Virus record (IMG/VR): IMGVR_UViG_3300021403_000004
Span: 42,871-106,870 of that record
DNA: 64,000 nucleotides
Direction: 5' to 3' (one strand)
Origin: a virus
Both the position numbers and the translations under genes were made by a program. The notes beneath the pieces are model-generated. The model saw nothing but the letters and a program-made list of their open reading frames with translations. It had not been told where the DNA came from and searched no databases. How positions within the stretch are numbered: the stretch's first letter is position 1; each line of letters starts with the position of its first letter. This document shows, one piece after another, positions 7,660-16,952 of the stretch.

Positions 7660-7770
7660 TCACCGGCCGCGGGGGCAGCCCGACTTCACGTTGTCCACCG
7701 GCACGAGGGCCGGGCAGTTCTGCGTCGTCAGCACGCCCCGCGTTAGCCCGGTCCTTACCTTGATGACCAT
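7660..7770 (-). CDS. Small hypothetical protein (36 aa)
   Basis: ATG 7770, with GAGTGAGG upstream, encodes MVIKVRTGLTRGVLTTQNCP and then ALVPVDNVKSGCPRGR. It lies in a repeat-rich gap and is plausible from its start context only. Confidence 0.4.
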   Translation of the reverse strand: MVIKVRTGLTRGVLTTQNCPALVPVDNVKSGCPRGR

Positions 7771-7799
7771 CACGCCTCACTCTTCCCCGTTCCGTAAAA

Positions 7800-7965
7800 C
7801 GACCAGCCATGAGACACGTGCCAGCCTCAGCGGCCCTGCAGCCAAGCGACTACAGCCAGCCACCCCATGCGTGCCGCCCTATCCGCTCAGCCAGCCAGCG
7901 TAGATGTGCCTTATGCCTCCCCTTCCTGCTGCCACAGATCGACAGCCAGCCAGCGTAGGCGTGCC
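7800..7965. repeat. CAGCCAGCC intergenic repeats
   Basis: Contains several CAGCCA(GCC) words, including two related copies of CAGCCAGCCAGCGTAG followed by GTGCCT near 7890 and 7943. No gene is seen. Confidence 0.6.
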
Positions 7966-8904
7966 TCATACTCCCACCGAGCGCTTCGTGTTCTTGAAGG
8001 GCCGCAGCAGCTCTATCAGCCAGGGGTTGGCCTGGATGCGCGTGACGCCGTAATCGGAGACCCCCGCCACGCCGAAGGGCGCGTCCTTTGACTTGAACAA
8101 GTCCGCGGCCAGGATGAAGGACGCTTGCGTCACCGAGGCCGGGACCTGGCTCCAGCCCCAGGTCCCGGCGATCTGCACCCGGTCCAGGTGCGCGAACGGG
8201 TAGATGAAGGGGAACAGCTTCCCAGACTGCACGGTGTAGGCCTGCCGGTACGGCCGCAAGATGCCCGTCGCGTTCAGGTTATAGCTGTCAGGCCCGATCC
8301 GGAGCTGGTAATCAGTGCCCTGCACCCAGGCCTCCTCGAAAGTGCCGTCACCATCGCGGTCCACGTTGAGCGCGGTCAGCGAGACCAGCGGGTCGATGTT
8401 GACCTTCACCAGCTCATGCGGCACGAAGGTGCGCACTTCGGTGATCCGGGTGAAGTGCTGGCCGCACCACTGGTTCACCCAGTCGCACACGGTCTGGATG
8501 GCGATCTGGGCCTGCGAGTCGTCGTCGCTGTCGGTGATGCCCAGCCGGTCCTTGAACTCCTCCAGGCCGATGTACCAGGTGCCGACCGCCGTCGGCAGCA
8601 CCCGCCAGGTGCCCGGCTGGATGTCCGATACCGCCCCGGTGCCGATCCAGACGAACGACCACAGGCCGTCAATGCCCGTGATGGCCGGCGAGCACGGCAC
8701 GGGCAGCGTGTAGCTCCCGGCGGAATTGCGGACGACGTCCGCGGGAGCCGAGCCGTTGTAGGTGTGCGTGACGGACGTGCCAGACGGGTCAGTCACCACG
8801 CAGCTGACCGTGGTCGGGTCTGCCGCGACCTGGGAGCTGTTCAGGAAGACGTTGCCCAGCTCGGCTATCTCCGATGGTGACTCGTAGAAGACCGTTGCGG
8901 TCAT
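7966..8904 (-). CDS. Head-tail connector (gp6-like) with N-terminal Ig-like domain
   Basis: Residues about 115-312 carry a gp6-like head-tail connector pattern: YIGLEEFKDRLGITDSDDD, a helix QIAIQTVCDWVNQWCGQ, then strand pairs (RTFVPHELVKVNIDPLVSLT) and the final VTQASFILAADLFKSKD. Residues about 1-110 form an Ig/Big-like beta domain with VSCVVTDPSGTSVTHTYNG and WRVLPTAVGT. Fusion of a surface-type Ig domain to the connector is seen in other actinophages. Predicted to join the portal ring to the tail. Confidence 0.8.
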   Translation of the reverse strand: MTATVFYESPSEIAELGNVFLNSSQVAADPTTVSCVVTDPSGTSVTHTYNGSAPADVVRNSAGSYTLPVPCSPAITGIDGLWSFVWIGTGAVSDIQPGTWRVLPTAVGTWYIGLEEFKDRLGITDSDDDSQAQIAIQTVCDWVNQWCGQHFTRITEVRTFVPHELVKVNIDPLVSLTALNVDRDGDGTFEEAWVQGTDYQLRIGPDSYNLNATGILRPYRQAYTVQSGKLFPFIYPFAHLDRVQIAGTWGWSQVPASVTQASFILAADLFKSKDAPFGVAGVSDYGVTRIQANPWLIELLRPFKNTKRSVGV

Positions 8905-8993
8905 GCGCGCTGCCCTGGCTGAGGGTGACCCGCGCTACCAGCCGCCGGGTGCTGGTCCTGCATCCTCTTGCCTGCCAGGATACGCCTCGCCAT
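8901..8993 (-). CDS. Small basic peptide (30 aa)
   Basis: ATG 8993 encodes MARRILAGKRMQDQHPAAGS plus ten residues, exactly filling the gap between two genes; its stop overlaps the next ATG (ATGA), which supports translation. Function unknown. Confidence 0.4.
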   Translation of the reverse strand: MARRILAGKRMQDQHPAAGSAGHPQPGQRA

Positions 8994-9001
8994 CACGCCG
9001 G

Positions 9002-10876
9002 TCACGTCACCGTGGCGCGCATGCTCGCCAGCTCCGTCACGGCGGTGTCAATGCTGTGGCCGCCCACGACCGGGCCGGTCACTCCCGGTGCCGGGGCAGT
9101 GCCCGTGCCTGCCGCCAGCCCTGCCGCTGCCGTCACGTTGCTGGAGCTGGCCACGGACGGCGGCTGCGCCGTCCCGTTCCCGGTGCCCGCCCCTGCAGCG
9201 GCCACGGTCACGGCAACGGGCGCCTGGGCAGTGCCTGCAGCAGCGGCCAGCCCTGCGGCGGCCGTCACGGACGGCACCGTGGTGACCACGGCGTTCCAAG
9301 CCGTCCCGGCGCCCGGGGGCAGCCCGGCAATGACAGTAACCTGCGCTGCTGGCGGCTGGGAAGCACCGGCCCCGGCTGCCAGCCCGGTACCGGCCACGAC
9401 TTGCGCGGCAGGCGGCTGCGCGGTCCCGGCACCGGGCGCCCGCCCTGCGCTCGCGGTCACGGCCGCAGCTGGCGGCTGCGCAGTTCCTGCTCCTGGTGCC
9501 CGCCCGGGGCCGGCCGCGATGACGGCGCCTGGCGGCTGCGCGGTTCCCGTCCCGGCAGCCAGGCCCGCGCTGGCAGTCACGCTGGCCACGGGCGGCTGGG
9601 CAGTGCCCGTTCCGGCAGCCAGGCCCGCGCTGATGACCGCCGGGGTCACTTCAAGGTCAGCCCAGTAGTTTTGCGTGCTGCCGGCCGTCGGGGTGGTGAC
9701 CAGCGCCACCAGGTAGGGGTAGACGTCAGGCGGGCCCTGGGTGAAGGTGCCCTGCCCGGCCAGCGTCGTGCCATCGCTGAACGCAGGCGTCCCGCCGGCA
9801 TTGCCGTTGTAGTTGTAGGCCAGTGACGCGGCAGACAGCTGCGGCGCCGAGATGGGGCCGTTGGTGACGCCGCTGGCGCCGATGCCGTTGCGCCAGTAAT
9901 CGGTCTGCGCGTCCTTGGCGAAGCACGCGGCCGGCGAGGCAGCGCCGTTGTACACGCCGGCCTTGTACTTGCCCGCAGGGAGGGTCGCGCTCAGCGTGCA
10001 CGAGATCCACCCGGACGCCGCGGCGCCCGACCACGACGGCGCCGCGTTCGTGGCGGCCAGGGTGCCCGTCAGGCCGCCGCCGGTGATGCTCCAGATGTTC
10101 GCCGCGGTCGCCAGCTGCGTCGCGCCTGATGGTGAGTAGTACCAGAGCTTGCTGACCACGCACGCCTGCGACAGCGCGATCTCGGTGGCGACCTCGTAAT
10201 TGTCCGGGGCATCGGAGACGATCGACGGGTTCGGCGGCCCGGTGTTCGGCCACAGCCGGTACGTCCCCGCGTACCCGGCAGGGGCCGTGTCGGAGACGCT
10301 GGCGTCCATCCAGAAGTTGCCGTTGTTGCTGCCCGTGAAAGGCATGTTCACGGTCGCGTCCGTGCCTGCCGTGGAGAAAACGCCCTGCGGGTTGCCGAAC
10401 GGGTCCGGCGCGGAAAAGCCCTGGTCCGAGAACGCGAACAGGGGCCCGCTGGTGATGCCCGATGTGTGGCCGCCGGAGCCGTACGAGTCAGCCGCGCCCG
10501 TGCCCGCGCCGGTCGTGTCGGAATCGCTGAAGCCGTGCAAGGTGACCGCAGCCCAGCCGGTGCACGCGTTGTACGTGCTGCCGATCGACAGCTGAATGGG
10601 CGTGCTGAGGGCGACGAAGTTCCACTGCCCGGCCGTCAGCGTCCCGGACGTGACCGTCGCAGCGGGCAGCAGCGTCCCGGTGCCGGCGCCGTCGACGTGC
10701 CACAGCGCGAACTTCCGCGCCGTCACGTCCTCGCCGGTGGCCACCCACTTCCAGTAGCCGGTGAACCACATGCCGCCCTGGGTCACCCGGAACAGGACGC
10801 CCACCAGGATGTTGCCGGTGTAGGGCACCGGCGAGGACGGGCCGTTAGTGGCCGGGAACAGCCGGTACGTCGTCAT
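9002..10876 (-). CDS. DUF4082-like surface protein with 20-residue repeat tail
   Basis: Two DUF4082-like beta domains (about 1-200, opening YRLFPATNGPSSPVPYTG; and about 205-410, opening YRLWPNTGPP) each have a GNILVGVLF- or EVATEIALSQ-type strand and a TYNACTG or KYKAGVYNGA segment. About nine imperfect 20-residue repeats (AGLAAGTGTAQPPVASVTAS type) follow, then a short end. The domains are linked to bacterial surface and glycan-active proteins. A decoration or fibre protein of the virion is likely. Its start overlaps the stop of the 1290-residue protein (ATGA). Confidence 0.7.
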   Translation of the reverse strand: MTTYRLFPATNGPSSPVPYTGNILVGVLFRVTQGGMWFTGYWKWVATGEDVTARKFALWHVDGAGTGTLLPAATVTSGTLTAGQWNFVALSTPIQLSIGSTYNACTGWAAVTLHGFSDSDTTGAGTGAADSYGSGGHTSGITSGPLFAFSDQGFSAPDPFGNPQGVFSTAGTDATVNMPFTGSNNGNFWMDASVSDTAPAGYAGTYRLWPNTGPPNPSIVSDAPDNYEVATEIALSQACVVSKLWYYSPSGATQLATAANIWSITGGGLTGTLAATNAAPSWSGAAASGWISCTLSATLPAGKYKAGVYNGAASPAACFAKDAQTDYWRNGIGASGVTNGPISAPQLSAASLAYNYNGNAGGTPAFSDGTTLAGQGTFTQGPPDVYPYLVALVTTPTAGSTQNYWADLEVTPAVISAGLAAGTGTAQPPVASVTASAGLAAGTGTAQPPGAVIAAGPGRAPGAGTAQPPAAAVTASAGRAPGAGTAQPPAAQVVAGTGLAAGAGASQPPAAQVTVIAGLPPGAGTAWNAVVTTVPSVTAAAGLAAAAGTAQAPVAVTVAAAGAGTGNGTAQPPSVASSSNVTAAAGLAAGTGTAPAPGVTGPVVGGHSIDTAVTELASMRATVT

Positions 10877-13800
10877 GCGCCGCCTCCGGGGAAGGTCACC
10901 GTTGCCCGGCTGCTGGCAGCTGGCGTCACGCTGGCGCCAGCGCTGTAGCCCTTGATGACGTTCGCGGCAGCTGACACGGCGGGCAGCGGGGCCACCGCCA
11001 GCGAGCTGGCCAGCTGGGCCCGGGCCGTCACCACGGCGGCTGCAGCCAGCGCTGCCGCGGTCGCAGCCGCCAGCACGGGCGTCCGGGCCGGGACCGCGGC
11101 CTGCGCGGTTCCTGCGCCCGTGGCCAGTGCGGCACTGGCGGTCACGCTCGCCACGGGCGGCTGGGCAGCCCCGGTCCCGGCGCCCAGGCCGGGAGCCTCA
11201 GCTGCCTGCGCTACCGGGCTGAGGGCCGCGCCCGTGCCTGCTGGCAGTCCCGGCACCCGGCCAGGCACGGGCGGCTGGGCAGTGCCCGTGCCAGCGCCCA
11301 GGCCCGCTGCGGCGACAGCTTGCGCACCAGGAGACTGCGCCGTGCCTGCGCCCGTGGCCAGCCCGGCACTCGCCGTCGTGCTGCCTGACGTGGACGCCGT
11401 GGCCGTCAGTGCCGCGCCCGTACCGGAAGCCAGCCCGGCAAGGACGGTGACCTGCGCACCAGGGGGCTGGGACGTGCCCGCACTGACGGCCGTGCCCGGC
11501 GTGAGCGCCACGGCTGGCTGCTGCGCGGTCCCGGCACCGGGCGCCAGCCCGGCACTGACCGCGTCTTGTACTGCCGGGAGCTGGGCCGTGCCAGCGCCCG
11601 TGACCAGCCCGGCGGCTGCCGCGAGCTGCGCGGCCGGGGCTTGCGCGGTTCCCGTGCCGGAGGCAAGGCCAGAAGCCGTTGCCGCGGTGGCCACGGGCGG
11701 CTGCGCGGTCCCGGTTCCGGTGGCAAGGCCCGGCTGCGCGGTAACTTGCGCACCCGGAGCCTGGGACGTGCCCGCGCCCGCAGCCAGCCCGGCATTTGCC
11801 GTGGTGTTCCCTGACGTCGATGCTGACGGGGCAAGTGCCGTGCCCGTCCCGGCAGCCAGCCCGGCACTGACGGTGACTTGCGCACCCGGAGCCTGGGCGG
11901 TGCCCGTGCCCGTGGCCAGTCCCGTGCTGGCAATCGCGAGCGCTCCCGGGGCCTGGGACGCGCCCGTGCCTGCGGCCAGTCCCGCGCTGGCAATGACCTG
12001 CGCTCCCGGGGGCTGGGACGTGCCCGTGCCTGCGGCCAGTCCCGCGCTGGCAATGACCTGCGCTCCCGGGGGCTGGGACGTGCCCGTGCCTGCGGCCAGT
12101 CCCGCGCTGGCAATGACCTGCGCTCCCGGGGGCTGGGACGTGCCCGTGCCTGCGGCCAGTCCTGGAGCAGCCGTGACCTGCGCGCCCGGAGCCTGGGAAG
12201 TACCTGTCCCGGCAGCCAGCCCGGCAGGAGCGGCAGCCACGGCAAGGGGGGTGTCCAGCGCCGCGCCGGTGCCCGTGGCCAGCCCCGGAACTGCCGTGAC
12301 GACGGCAAGAGGGGTATCGAGTGCCGCGCCCGTCCCGGCAGCCAGGCCCGCTGGCGCCGTGGTGGCCGGCACCGTGGCCGCCGGGCTGGCGATGGCCTGC
12401 TGCTGGCGCCGGTAGCGCCGCTGCCACAGGTCCGACCCGGGCTGCACGGGCGGCGCCGTCACGGCCGGCTGGGCAGGCGGCCCCTGGAAGGCCAGCACCC
12501 AGTCGGGATCGCCCTGGCTGTTGCTGCCCTTGGCCGTGGAATTGTACGTCGTGCCCGTGGCAGCAGGCGACGTGGCGCCGTTGACGGGGTCAATCCAGGT
12601 CGCGGTGTACCCGGGATTCAGCAGCGCCTGGTTGACGGTGATCGTGGTGGCGTGGCTGAGGTACACCACGGCCAGCGAGCCGTCTGGCGTGATGGAGCCG
12701 GTGACGTAGGCGTCCGTCGTGGAGGACTCATACTGGCTGGTGGTGTACGTGGAGTGCGTGCCGCGCCCGGACGTGATGAACTGGCTGGCCGTGTCCGGCA
12801 GCAGGTTCTGCCAGCCGGGCAGCCCCTCGAACGCCGTCCTGATCGCCAGCGCGCTGTTCTTCCAGAACCAGCCGGTCGCCGCCTGGTTCTGGGCGGTGGC
12901 CGGCCACTCCCAGACGCCCTCATCACCGTGGATCTTGCCGCGCGCGCCTGACGACAGCGCCCACCAGGACTCTTGCCGGAAATTGCGGTCGAACGCGAAG
13001 CTCGACCCGCCGACGTACGATGAGCCGCCCTGGTAGAAGTAGCCGTCCCCGGCGATCACCGGCACGGTGCCGTCAGCCGAGTACGCCAGCTCAACCCCGT
13101 AGTAGATGACCTGGTAGCTGTAGACGAAGTTGTACTGGGCGTTGGCGAAGCCCCACGCCTGGTGGGTGTTATTGCCGTCCAGCGTCAGGCGGCTGGTGGT
13201 CTCGGGATTGTTCTCGATGGACACCACGTGCGCGTCCCCGGCCGCGCGCACGCCCGTCATGAACGCCGTGATCAGCGCGTCATTCTCGCCGAAGTAGTCA
13301 TCGGCAAGGTTCCAGACGAGGTTGGGCAGGCCTTTGTACCGGTTGCCGAGCGCTGTGCCGTACGCGGTGAACTCTGCCGCCGACTTGCCGAACAACGGCC
13401 CGGGACCGGAGCTGAAGTCGCTATCGTAGCCGATGGCGTTCAGGAACACGCAGATGCCCTTGGCCCGGGCGCTGGCCAGGAAGTAGTCGATCCGCTGCCA
13501 GTACGCTTCCGTCAGGCCCGACGACGGGCTCGCGCCCGATGTCCCGGTTGACGGCGCGCCGCCCTGGAAGGGGTACAGCCCGTCGAACGTCACGCCCTGG
13601 TCGTTGATGTTGCCGGACTGGGTGGTGCCCATCGGCTTGGTGTAGACGACGTTGACGCCCTGGGCCTGGCGGGTGGCCAGGTAAGTGTCGTAGTCGGCCT
13701 GCCAGGCGCCGGACGTCCAGCGCCCCACGTTGCCGCACAGCGCCCAGGCTGCGTCGCCCCACACCAGCCGGGGCGTGCCGTACTGGTCGGTGAAGTACCC

Positions 13801-14745
13801 GTTCGCGCCGCCCGCGGTGCCCGTGATGACCGGCGGGTCAATGAACCGGTACCAGGGGATGTTGGGATTGCGCCAGCGGTGCCGGAAGAACACGCCGCCC
13901 GGCTGGGCAGGCAGCGACGGCGGCGCGGGCGTGGATGCCTGCCCGTCCAGGCCGGAGCCGGCGGCGGCCGCCAGCCCGGCCATGACGGGCGGCGGCAGGC
14001 TGCTCGGGACGGGCTGCTGCGGGCGCCTCCACCAGCGCCGCCAGGACGCGCTGCCCGGCTGCGGGGCTGGCGGCAGTGACGGCGGCGGGGCGGCCAGCTT
14101 GAACGCGACCAGGAGCAGGCCCCAGGTGGTGGCCCCGGAGATCGCCCAGGACAGGGACTCCAGGCCGCCCGTGGAGTTGCCGTAGCCCGCCACGAGCTGC
14201 GCGCTGTTGCTGGACCCCGAGTTCACCGCGGAGGAATAACCGGACAGCGTGTACGTGCTGCCGTACCCGGCGTCGCCCGCCATGCCGAGCAGGAACTCGC
14301 CCGCCGTGGCCGAGGAGTACGTCGTGCCGCCGGTGATGGTGGCTGGCGATGCCGTGCCCGTGTTGTGCCCGGCAGTGCCGTCCAGGATGGCCGTGGTGCT
14401 GCCCGCCTGGAGCCCGGCTACCTCAAGCAGGCCGGCGACGGCGCCGAAGTTCGTGCCGTTGGTGCACGTGATGACGGGCTTGAGGCCGGCATCGCCCGCT
14501 GGGGTGTCCAGCGCCCAGAAGGACAGGCCGCCCTGGCCCGACGGGTAGGCAACGGACCCGATGCTCGTGAAGCTGTTGGCCGCCGCGTCCTTGACGGTCG
14601 TGGGAACGGTGACCGTGTTGGAGTCCAGCGACACCACGACGATCAGCTTGGAGCCCGATGACAGGCTCGCCGTGGACGGCGTGACCGTGCAGTTGCCGGA
14701 GCCGGCCACGGCACCGGTGGCTGACTGGAGGACGGACCAGCTCAC
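10873..14745 (-). CDS. Giant DUF4038-type glycosidase fibre protein with repeat tail
   Basis: The 1290-residue protein has an N-terminal beta domain (1-215), a proline linker, then a DUF4038/apiosidase-like TIM-barrel region (about 300-640: RLVWGDAAWALCGNVGRW, VNVVYTKPMG, IDYFLASARAKGI, LPNLVWNLADDYFGE, IHGDEGVWEWP) and a C-terminal beta sandwich (WIDPVNGA). The last about 480 residues are about 20 copies of a 20-residue repeat, four of them almost identical. Glutamates in DDYFGE and DEGVWEW are candidate catalytic residues. Likely a virion-bound polysaccharide-degrading fibre. GTG start. Confidence 0.75.
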   Translation of the reverse strand: MSWSVLQSATGAVAGSGNCTVTPSTASLSSGSKLIVVVSLDSNTVTVPTTVKDAAANSFTSIGSVAYPSGQGGLSFWALDTPAGDAGLKPVITCTNGTNFGAVAGLLEVAGLQAGSTTAILDGTAGHNTGTASPATITGGTTYSSATAGEFLLGMAGDAGYGSTYTLSGYSSAVNSGSSNSAQLVAGYGNSTGGLESLSWAISGATTWGLLLVAFKLAAPPPSLPPAPQPGSASWRRWWRRPQQPVPSSLPPPVMAGLAAAAGSGLDGQASTPAPPSLPAQPGGVFFRHRWRNPNIPWYRFIDPPVITGTAGGANGYFTDQYGTPRLVWGDAAWALCGNVGRWTSGAWQADYDTYLATRQAQGVNVVYTKPMGTTQSGNINDQGVTFDGLYPFQGGAPSTGTSGASPSSGLTEAYWQRIDYFLASARAKGICVFLNAIGYDSDFSSGPGPLFGKSAAEFTAYGTALGNRYKGLPNLVWNLADDYFGENDALITAFMTGVRAAGDAHVVSIENNPETTSRLTLDGNNTHQAWGFANAQYNFVYSYQVIYYGVELAYSADGTVPVIAGDGYFYQGGSSYVGGSSFAFDRNFRQESWWALSSGARGKIHGDEGVWEWPATAQNQAATGWFWKNSALAIRTAFEGLPGWQNLLPDTASQFITSGRGTHSTYTTSQYESSTTDAYVTGSITPDGSLAVVYLSHATTITVNQALLNPGYTATWIDPVNGATSPAATGTTYNSTAKGSNSQGDPDWVLAFQGPPAQPAVTAPPVQPGSDLWQRRYRRQQQAIASPAATVPATTAPAGLAAGTGAALDTPLAVVTAVPGLATGTGAALDTPLAVAAAPAGLAAGTGTSQAPGAQVTAAPGLAAGTGTSQPPGAQVIASAGLAAGTGTSQPPGAQVIASAGLAAGTGTSQPPGAQVIASAGLAAGTGASQAPGALAIASTGLATGTGTAQAPGAQVTVSAGLAAGTGTALAPSASTSGNTTANAGLAAGAGTSQAPGAQVTAQPGLATGTGTAQPPVATAATASGLASGTGTAQAPAAQLAAAAGLVTGAGTAQLPAVQDAVSAGLAPGAGTAQQPAVALTPGTAVSAGTSQPPGAQVTVLAGLASGTGAALTATASTSGSTTASAGLATGAGTAQSPGAQAVAAAGLGAGTGTAQPPVPGRVPGLPAGTGAALSPVAQAAEAPGLGAGTGAAQPPVASVTASAALATGAGTAQAAVPARTPVLAAATAAALAAAAVVTARAQLASSLAVAPLPAVSAAANVIKGYSAGASVTPAASSRATVTFPGGGA
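11941..12180. repeat. 60-bp near-exact tandem repeat inside the fibre gene
   Basis: Units starting at 12001 and 12061 are identical and those at 11941 and 12121 are nearly so. They encode the 20-residue AGLAAGTGTSQPPGAQVIAS repeat. Recent unequal exchange or slippage is the simplest explanation. Confidence 0.95.
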
Positions 14746-14785
14746 GCGTGCCCACCTCCTGCCAGGTCAGGCCGGACTGCCCCCC

Positions 14786-15367
14786 TCAGTTCTCGCCGTA
14801 GACCCGCATCTGGGTCAGCGTCGTGCTGTTGGCGGCGTTGGAGGCAGACCAGGTCCCGAACAATTCCAGGAACAGGCTGATCTCGTTGTTCACGCCCGTC
14901 AGGTTGTTGGAGAACATCAGCGACTGGGGCGCCGTCGACCACACGGACGTGGCCACGACGGCCACCCGGATCTCGCCGTTGGCCTGCAGCGTGGTGCCCA
15001 GGTTGCCAACTGCCTGGCAGGTGACGTCGCAGTCGATGGACCACGGGAAGACGGTGGTGATCGCCGGGGTCAGCGTGGCGGACGTGAACAGCGTCGCGCC
15101 GCCAGTGCCCGCGATCGTCCCGGCCGCGGCGTCCAGGCCGGCGGCGTAGACGAACGTGGCCGTGCCCGCCACCGACGTGATGGTGCCCTCAGCCTTGAGG
15201 TGCAGGGCCTTGCCCGGGTAGGTGAAGTAGCCGGCCGGGATCAGGCAGCGCGGGATGGATGATGACGCGATGGCCGAGATAGGCGCCTGCGTAGTGTACG
15301 TGTTCTTGGTGACCGAGGCAGGAAGGGAGTACAGCAGTTCCCCCTGGGTCATGGTATAACCGCTCAA
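14786..15367 (-). CDS. Beta-rich structural protein
   Basis: 193 residues from TTG 15367, placed nine bases after AAAGGAG. Strand-rich throughout (LHLKAEGTITSVAGTATFVY, TVFPWSIDCDVTCQAVG, GEIRVAVVATSVW, LFLELFGTWSASNAANS) and ending TLTQMRVYGEN. This is the style of phage tail-fibre or decoration jelly-rolls. It precedes the giant fibre gene in the same operon. Confidence 0.65.
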   Translation of the reverse strand: MSGYTMTQGELLYSLPASVTKNTYTTQAPISAIASSSIPRCLIPAGYFTYPGKALHLKAEGTITSVAGTATFVYAAGLDAAAGTIAGTGGATLFTSATLTPAITTVFPWSIDCDVTCQAVGNLGTTLQANGEIRVAVVATSVWSTAPQSLMFSNNLTGVNNEISLFLELFGTWSASNAANSTTLTQMRVYGEN

Positions 15368-15407
15368 GATGATCTCCTTTTGACCGGAATCAGAGCGTTC
15401 CCAAAGA

Positions 15408-15426
15408 AATGTGTTATGCTCAGAGC
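15408..15426 (+). promoter_or_regulatory. Extended -10 leaderless promoter TGTTATGCT
   Basis: TGTTATGCT on the plus strand, six bases (CAGAGC) before ATG 15427. Confidence 0.55.
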
Positions 15427-16017
15427 ATGGCTAACAAAAGGAGATTTACGCCGAAGCAAGATTCCGACATTGCTGCCCTCTACGTCGACAAAGGCCTGAC
15501 GATGGACGCCATCGCTGCGCGGTACGTGAACGCATCGGTTAACAGCGTCCGGAATTCGCTGCTGCGCAGTAACGTGACTATCAGGCCGAAGAACAGTCCA
15601 CGGCCTGATGAGGACTGGCCTGTCTGCTCCTGTGGCGGGCGCGTGATCTACAAGACGGCCGGCCAGTGCGCAAGCTGCTACCACCGGGAGCGCAATCGTG
15701 TGCCTGAAGTCAGAGAGGCAAAATTCACCTGGTGGCTTCGAAAAGCACATGGCATGAGCCGGGAAGCTTACGATGCCATGCTGGCCGCGCAAGACGGGGT
15801 ATGTGCAATCTGCCGCAGTCCTGACCCACGAGGACACCGGCTCGCGGTCGACCACGATCATGCTTGCTGCCCTGGTGAGGGATCGGCATGCAGCTCGTGC
15901 ATCCGCGGACTGCTGTGCGTGAGCTGCAATACGGCACTTGGATCGCTTCATGACGACGTGAGGCTTGCTGAAGCCCTCATCGCCTACCTGAAGCACACCC
16001 GTAGTAATCATGGCTGA
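15427..16017 (+). CDS. Endonuclease VII-like (HNH) homing nuclease
   Basis: The recombination endonuclease VII domain is clear: MLAAQDGVCAICRSPDP, LAVDHDHACCPGEG, then RGLLCVSCNTALGSL. The N-terminus has a helix-turn-helix-like DIAALYVDKGLTMDAIAARY segment and a zinc pair (CSCGG...CASCYH). Alone on the plus strand between two minus-strand structural genes, it fits a mobile homing insertion with its own promoter. ATG 15427 was preferred to 15409, which lies inside the -10 box. Confidence 0.85.
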   Translation: MANKRRFTPKQDSDIAALYVDKGLTMDAIAARYVNASVNSVRNSLLRSNVTIRPKNSPRPDEDWPVCSCGGRVIYKTAGQCASCYHRERNRVPEVREAKFTWWLRKAHGMSREAYDAMLAAQDGVCAICRSPDPRGHRLAVDHDHACCPGEGSACSSCIRGLLCVSCNTALGSLHDDVRLAEALIAYLKHTRSNHG

Positions 16018-16545
16018 TCACGTCGTGATGCTGAAGACGGTGCCGCTGCTGTACCCGGTGGTGAACCAGGCAATGGTGAACGTGCCCGCCGTCACCGATT
16101 GCGACCCGCCGAAGTAATTGAAGCAGAATCCCTGGTTGGCGACGGTTCCCGCGGTGATGGACGTGCAGTACACCAGGTCGCCGAAGACCGCGCTGACCGT
16201 GACGGTCGTCCAGCTGGCATTGGCGGCATGGAACGCCAGCGCATTGGTGGCCGTCCCGTCAATGCCGTAGGACAGCGTGCCCAGGGCCGTGCCGCCCGCG
16301 GTGTAGTTCGTGCCGGATGCCTCATTGGCCGTCACCCACGGGCCGCCGGCGCCGTTGTAGCCGATGTGCGCCATCGTGTCGGTGTTCAGCGGCGTGGTCG
16401 TCAGGTACAGGGCGGCCTTGAAGCCGTTGTTGGCGATGCCCGTGGTGACCCAGCCCGTGGGCAGGGACGTCCCGCTGCCGGCCGTCGCCTGCAGCAGGGG
16501 GTTGTTCATGGTCTGCGTGAAGATGGCACTACCTGACCAGGCCAC
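16018..16545 (-). CDS. Phage structural protein, beta-rich
   Basis: 175 residues, Thr/Gly/Ala-rich, with FKAALYLTTTPLNTDTMAHI and an AFHAANASWTTVTVSAVFGD strand pair, the pattern of small capsid-surface or tail proteins in actinophages. Convergent with the endonuclease gene, with stops one base apart. Role inferred from context. Confidence 0.6.
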   Translation of the reverse strand: MAWSGSAIFTQTMNNPLLQATAGSGTSLPTGWVTTGIANNGFKAALYLTTTPLNTDTMAHIGYNGAGGPWVTANEASGTNYTAGGTALGTLSYGIDGTATNALAFHAANASWTTVTVSAVFGDLVYCTSITAGTVANQGFCFNYFGGSQSVTAGTFTIAWFTTGYSSGTVFSITT

Positions 16546-16548
16546 GGC

Positions 16549-16872
16549 CTAGACCTCCGTTGCGAGCACGGCCCGTGCGAGGCCTGCGTTGACGAGCACG
16601 TCATCGTGGTCGTTGAAGAGGGTGCGGACGGACATGTACGCCTTGCCGTCCTCGCCCATGGCCTGCAGGTCCGCGCCCAGGTAGTCCTGGCGCTCTTCAG
16701 CCACGACGGAGCACCGCGTCCCTGTCCGTACCAGGGGCGCGGTGAGCATGTGCAGGCGCGGGCACGTGTGAAAGCGGGACGACCCCGGGGGCAGTGCGGG
16801 AGTCCGGTCTGTAGTATTACAATTGGGGCAGTGCCAGTCTTCGTACGGGACCTTCAGGAGCGGGACGTCCAC
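16549..16872 (-). CDS. Zinc-ribbon-like hypothetical protein
   Basis: 107 residues; HCPNCNTTD and a later HTCPRLH may form one zinc site. The rest resembles a small head-associated protein (YLGADLQAMGEDGKAYMSVR). It sits in the structural operon. Confidence 0.6.
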   Translation of the reverse strand: MDVPLLKVPYEDWHCPNCNTTDRTPALPPGSSRFHTCPRLHMLTAPLVRTGTRCSVVAEERQDYLGADLQAMGEDGKAYMSVRTLFNDHDDVLVNAGLARAVLATEV

Positions 16873-16930
16873 CCGGAGGGCCTCCAGCCACTCAGGTGAT
16901 TGCTTCCTGGCTCCCTGACCTGGGCCGCAG

Positions 16931-16952
16931 CGTTACCGACAGTGTAACGTAG
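16931..16952 (-). terminator. Hairpin downstream of 16983-17600
   Basis: GCGTTAC and GTAACGT form a 7-bp stem with a 7-base loop. There is no U tract, so it may be an attenuator or processing site rather than a terminator. Confidence 0.3.

Noticed and set aside
10952-12415. Long plus-strand open frame (487 codons)
   Set aside because: It is the antisense of the repeat tail of the fibre gene; GC-rich repeats open all frames. Codon pattern and homology support the minus strand.
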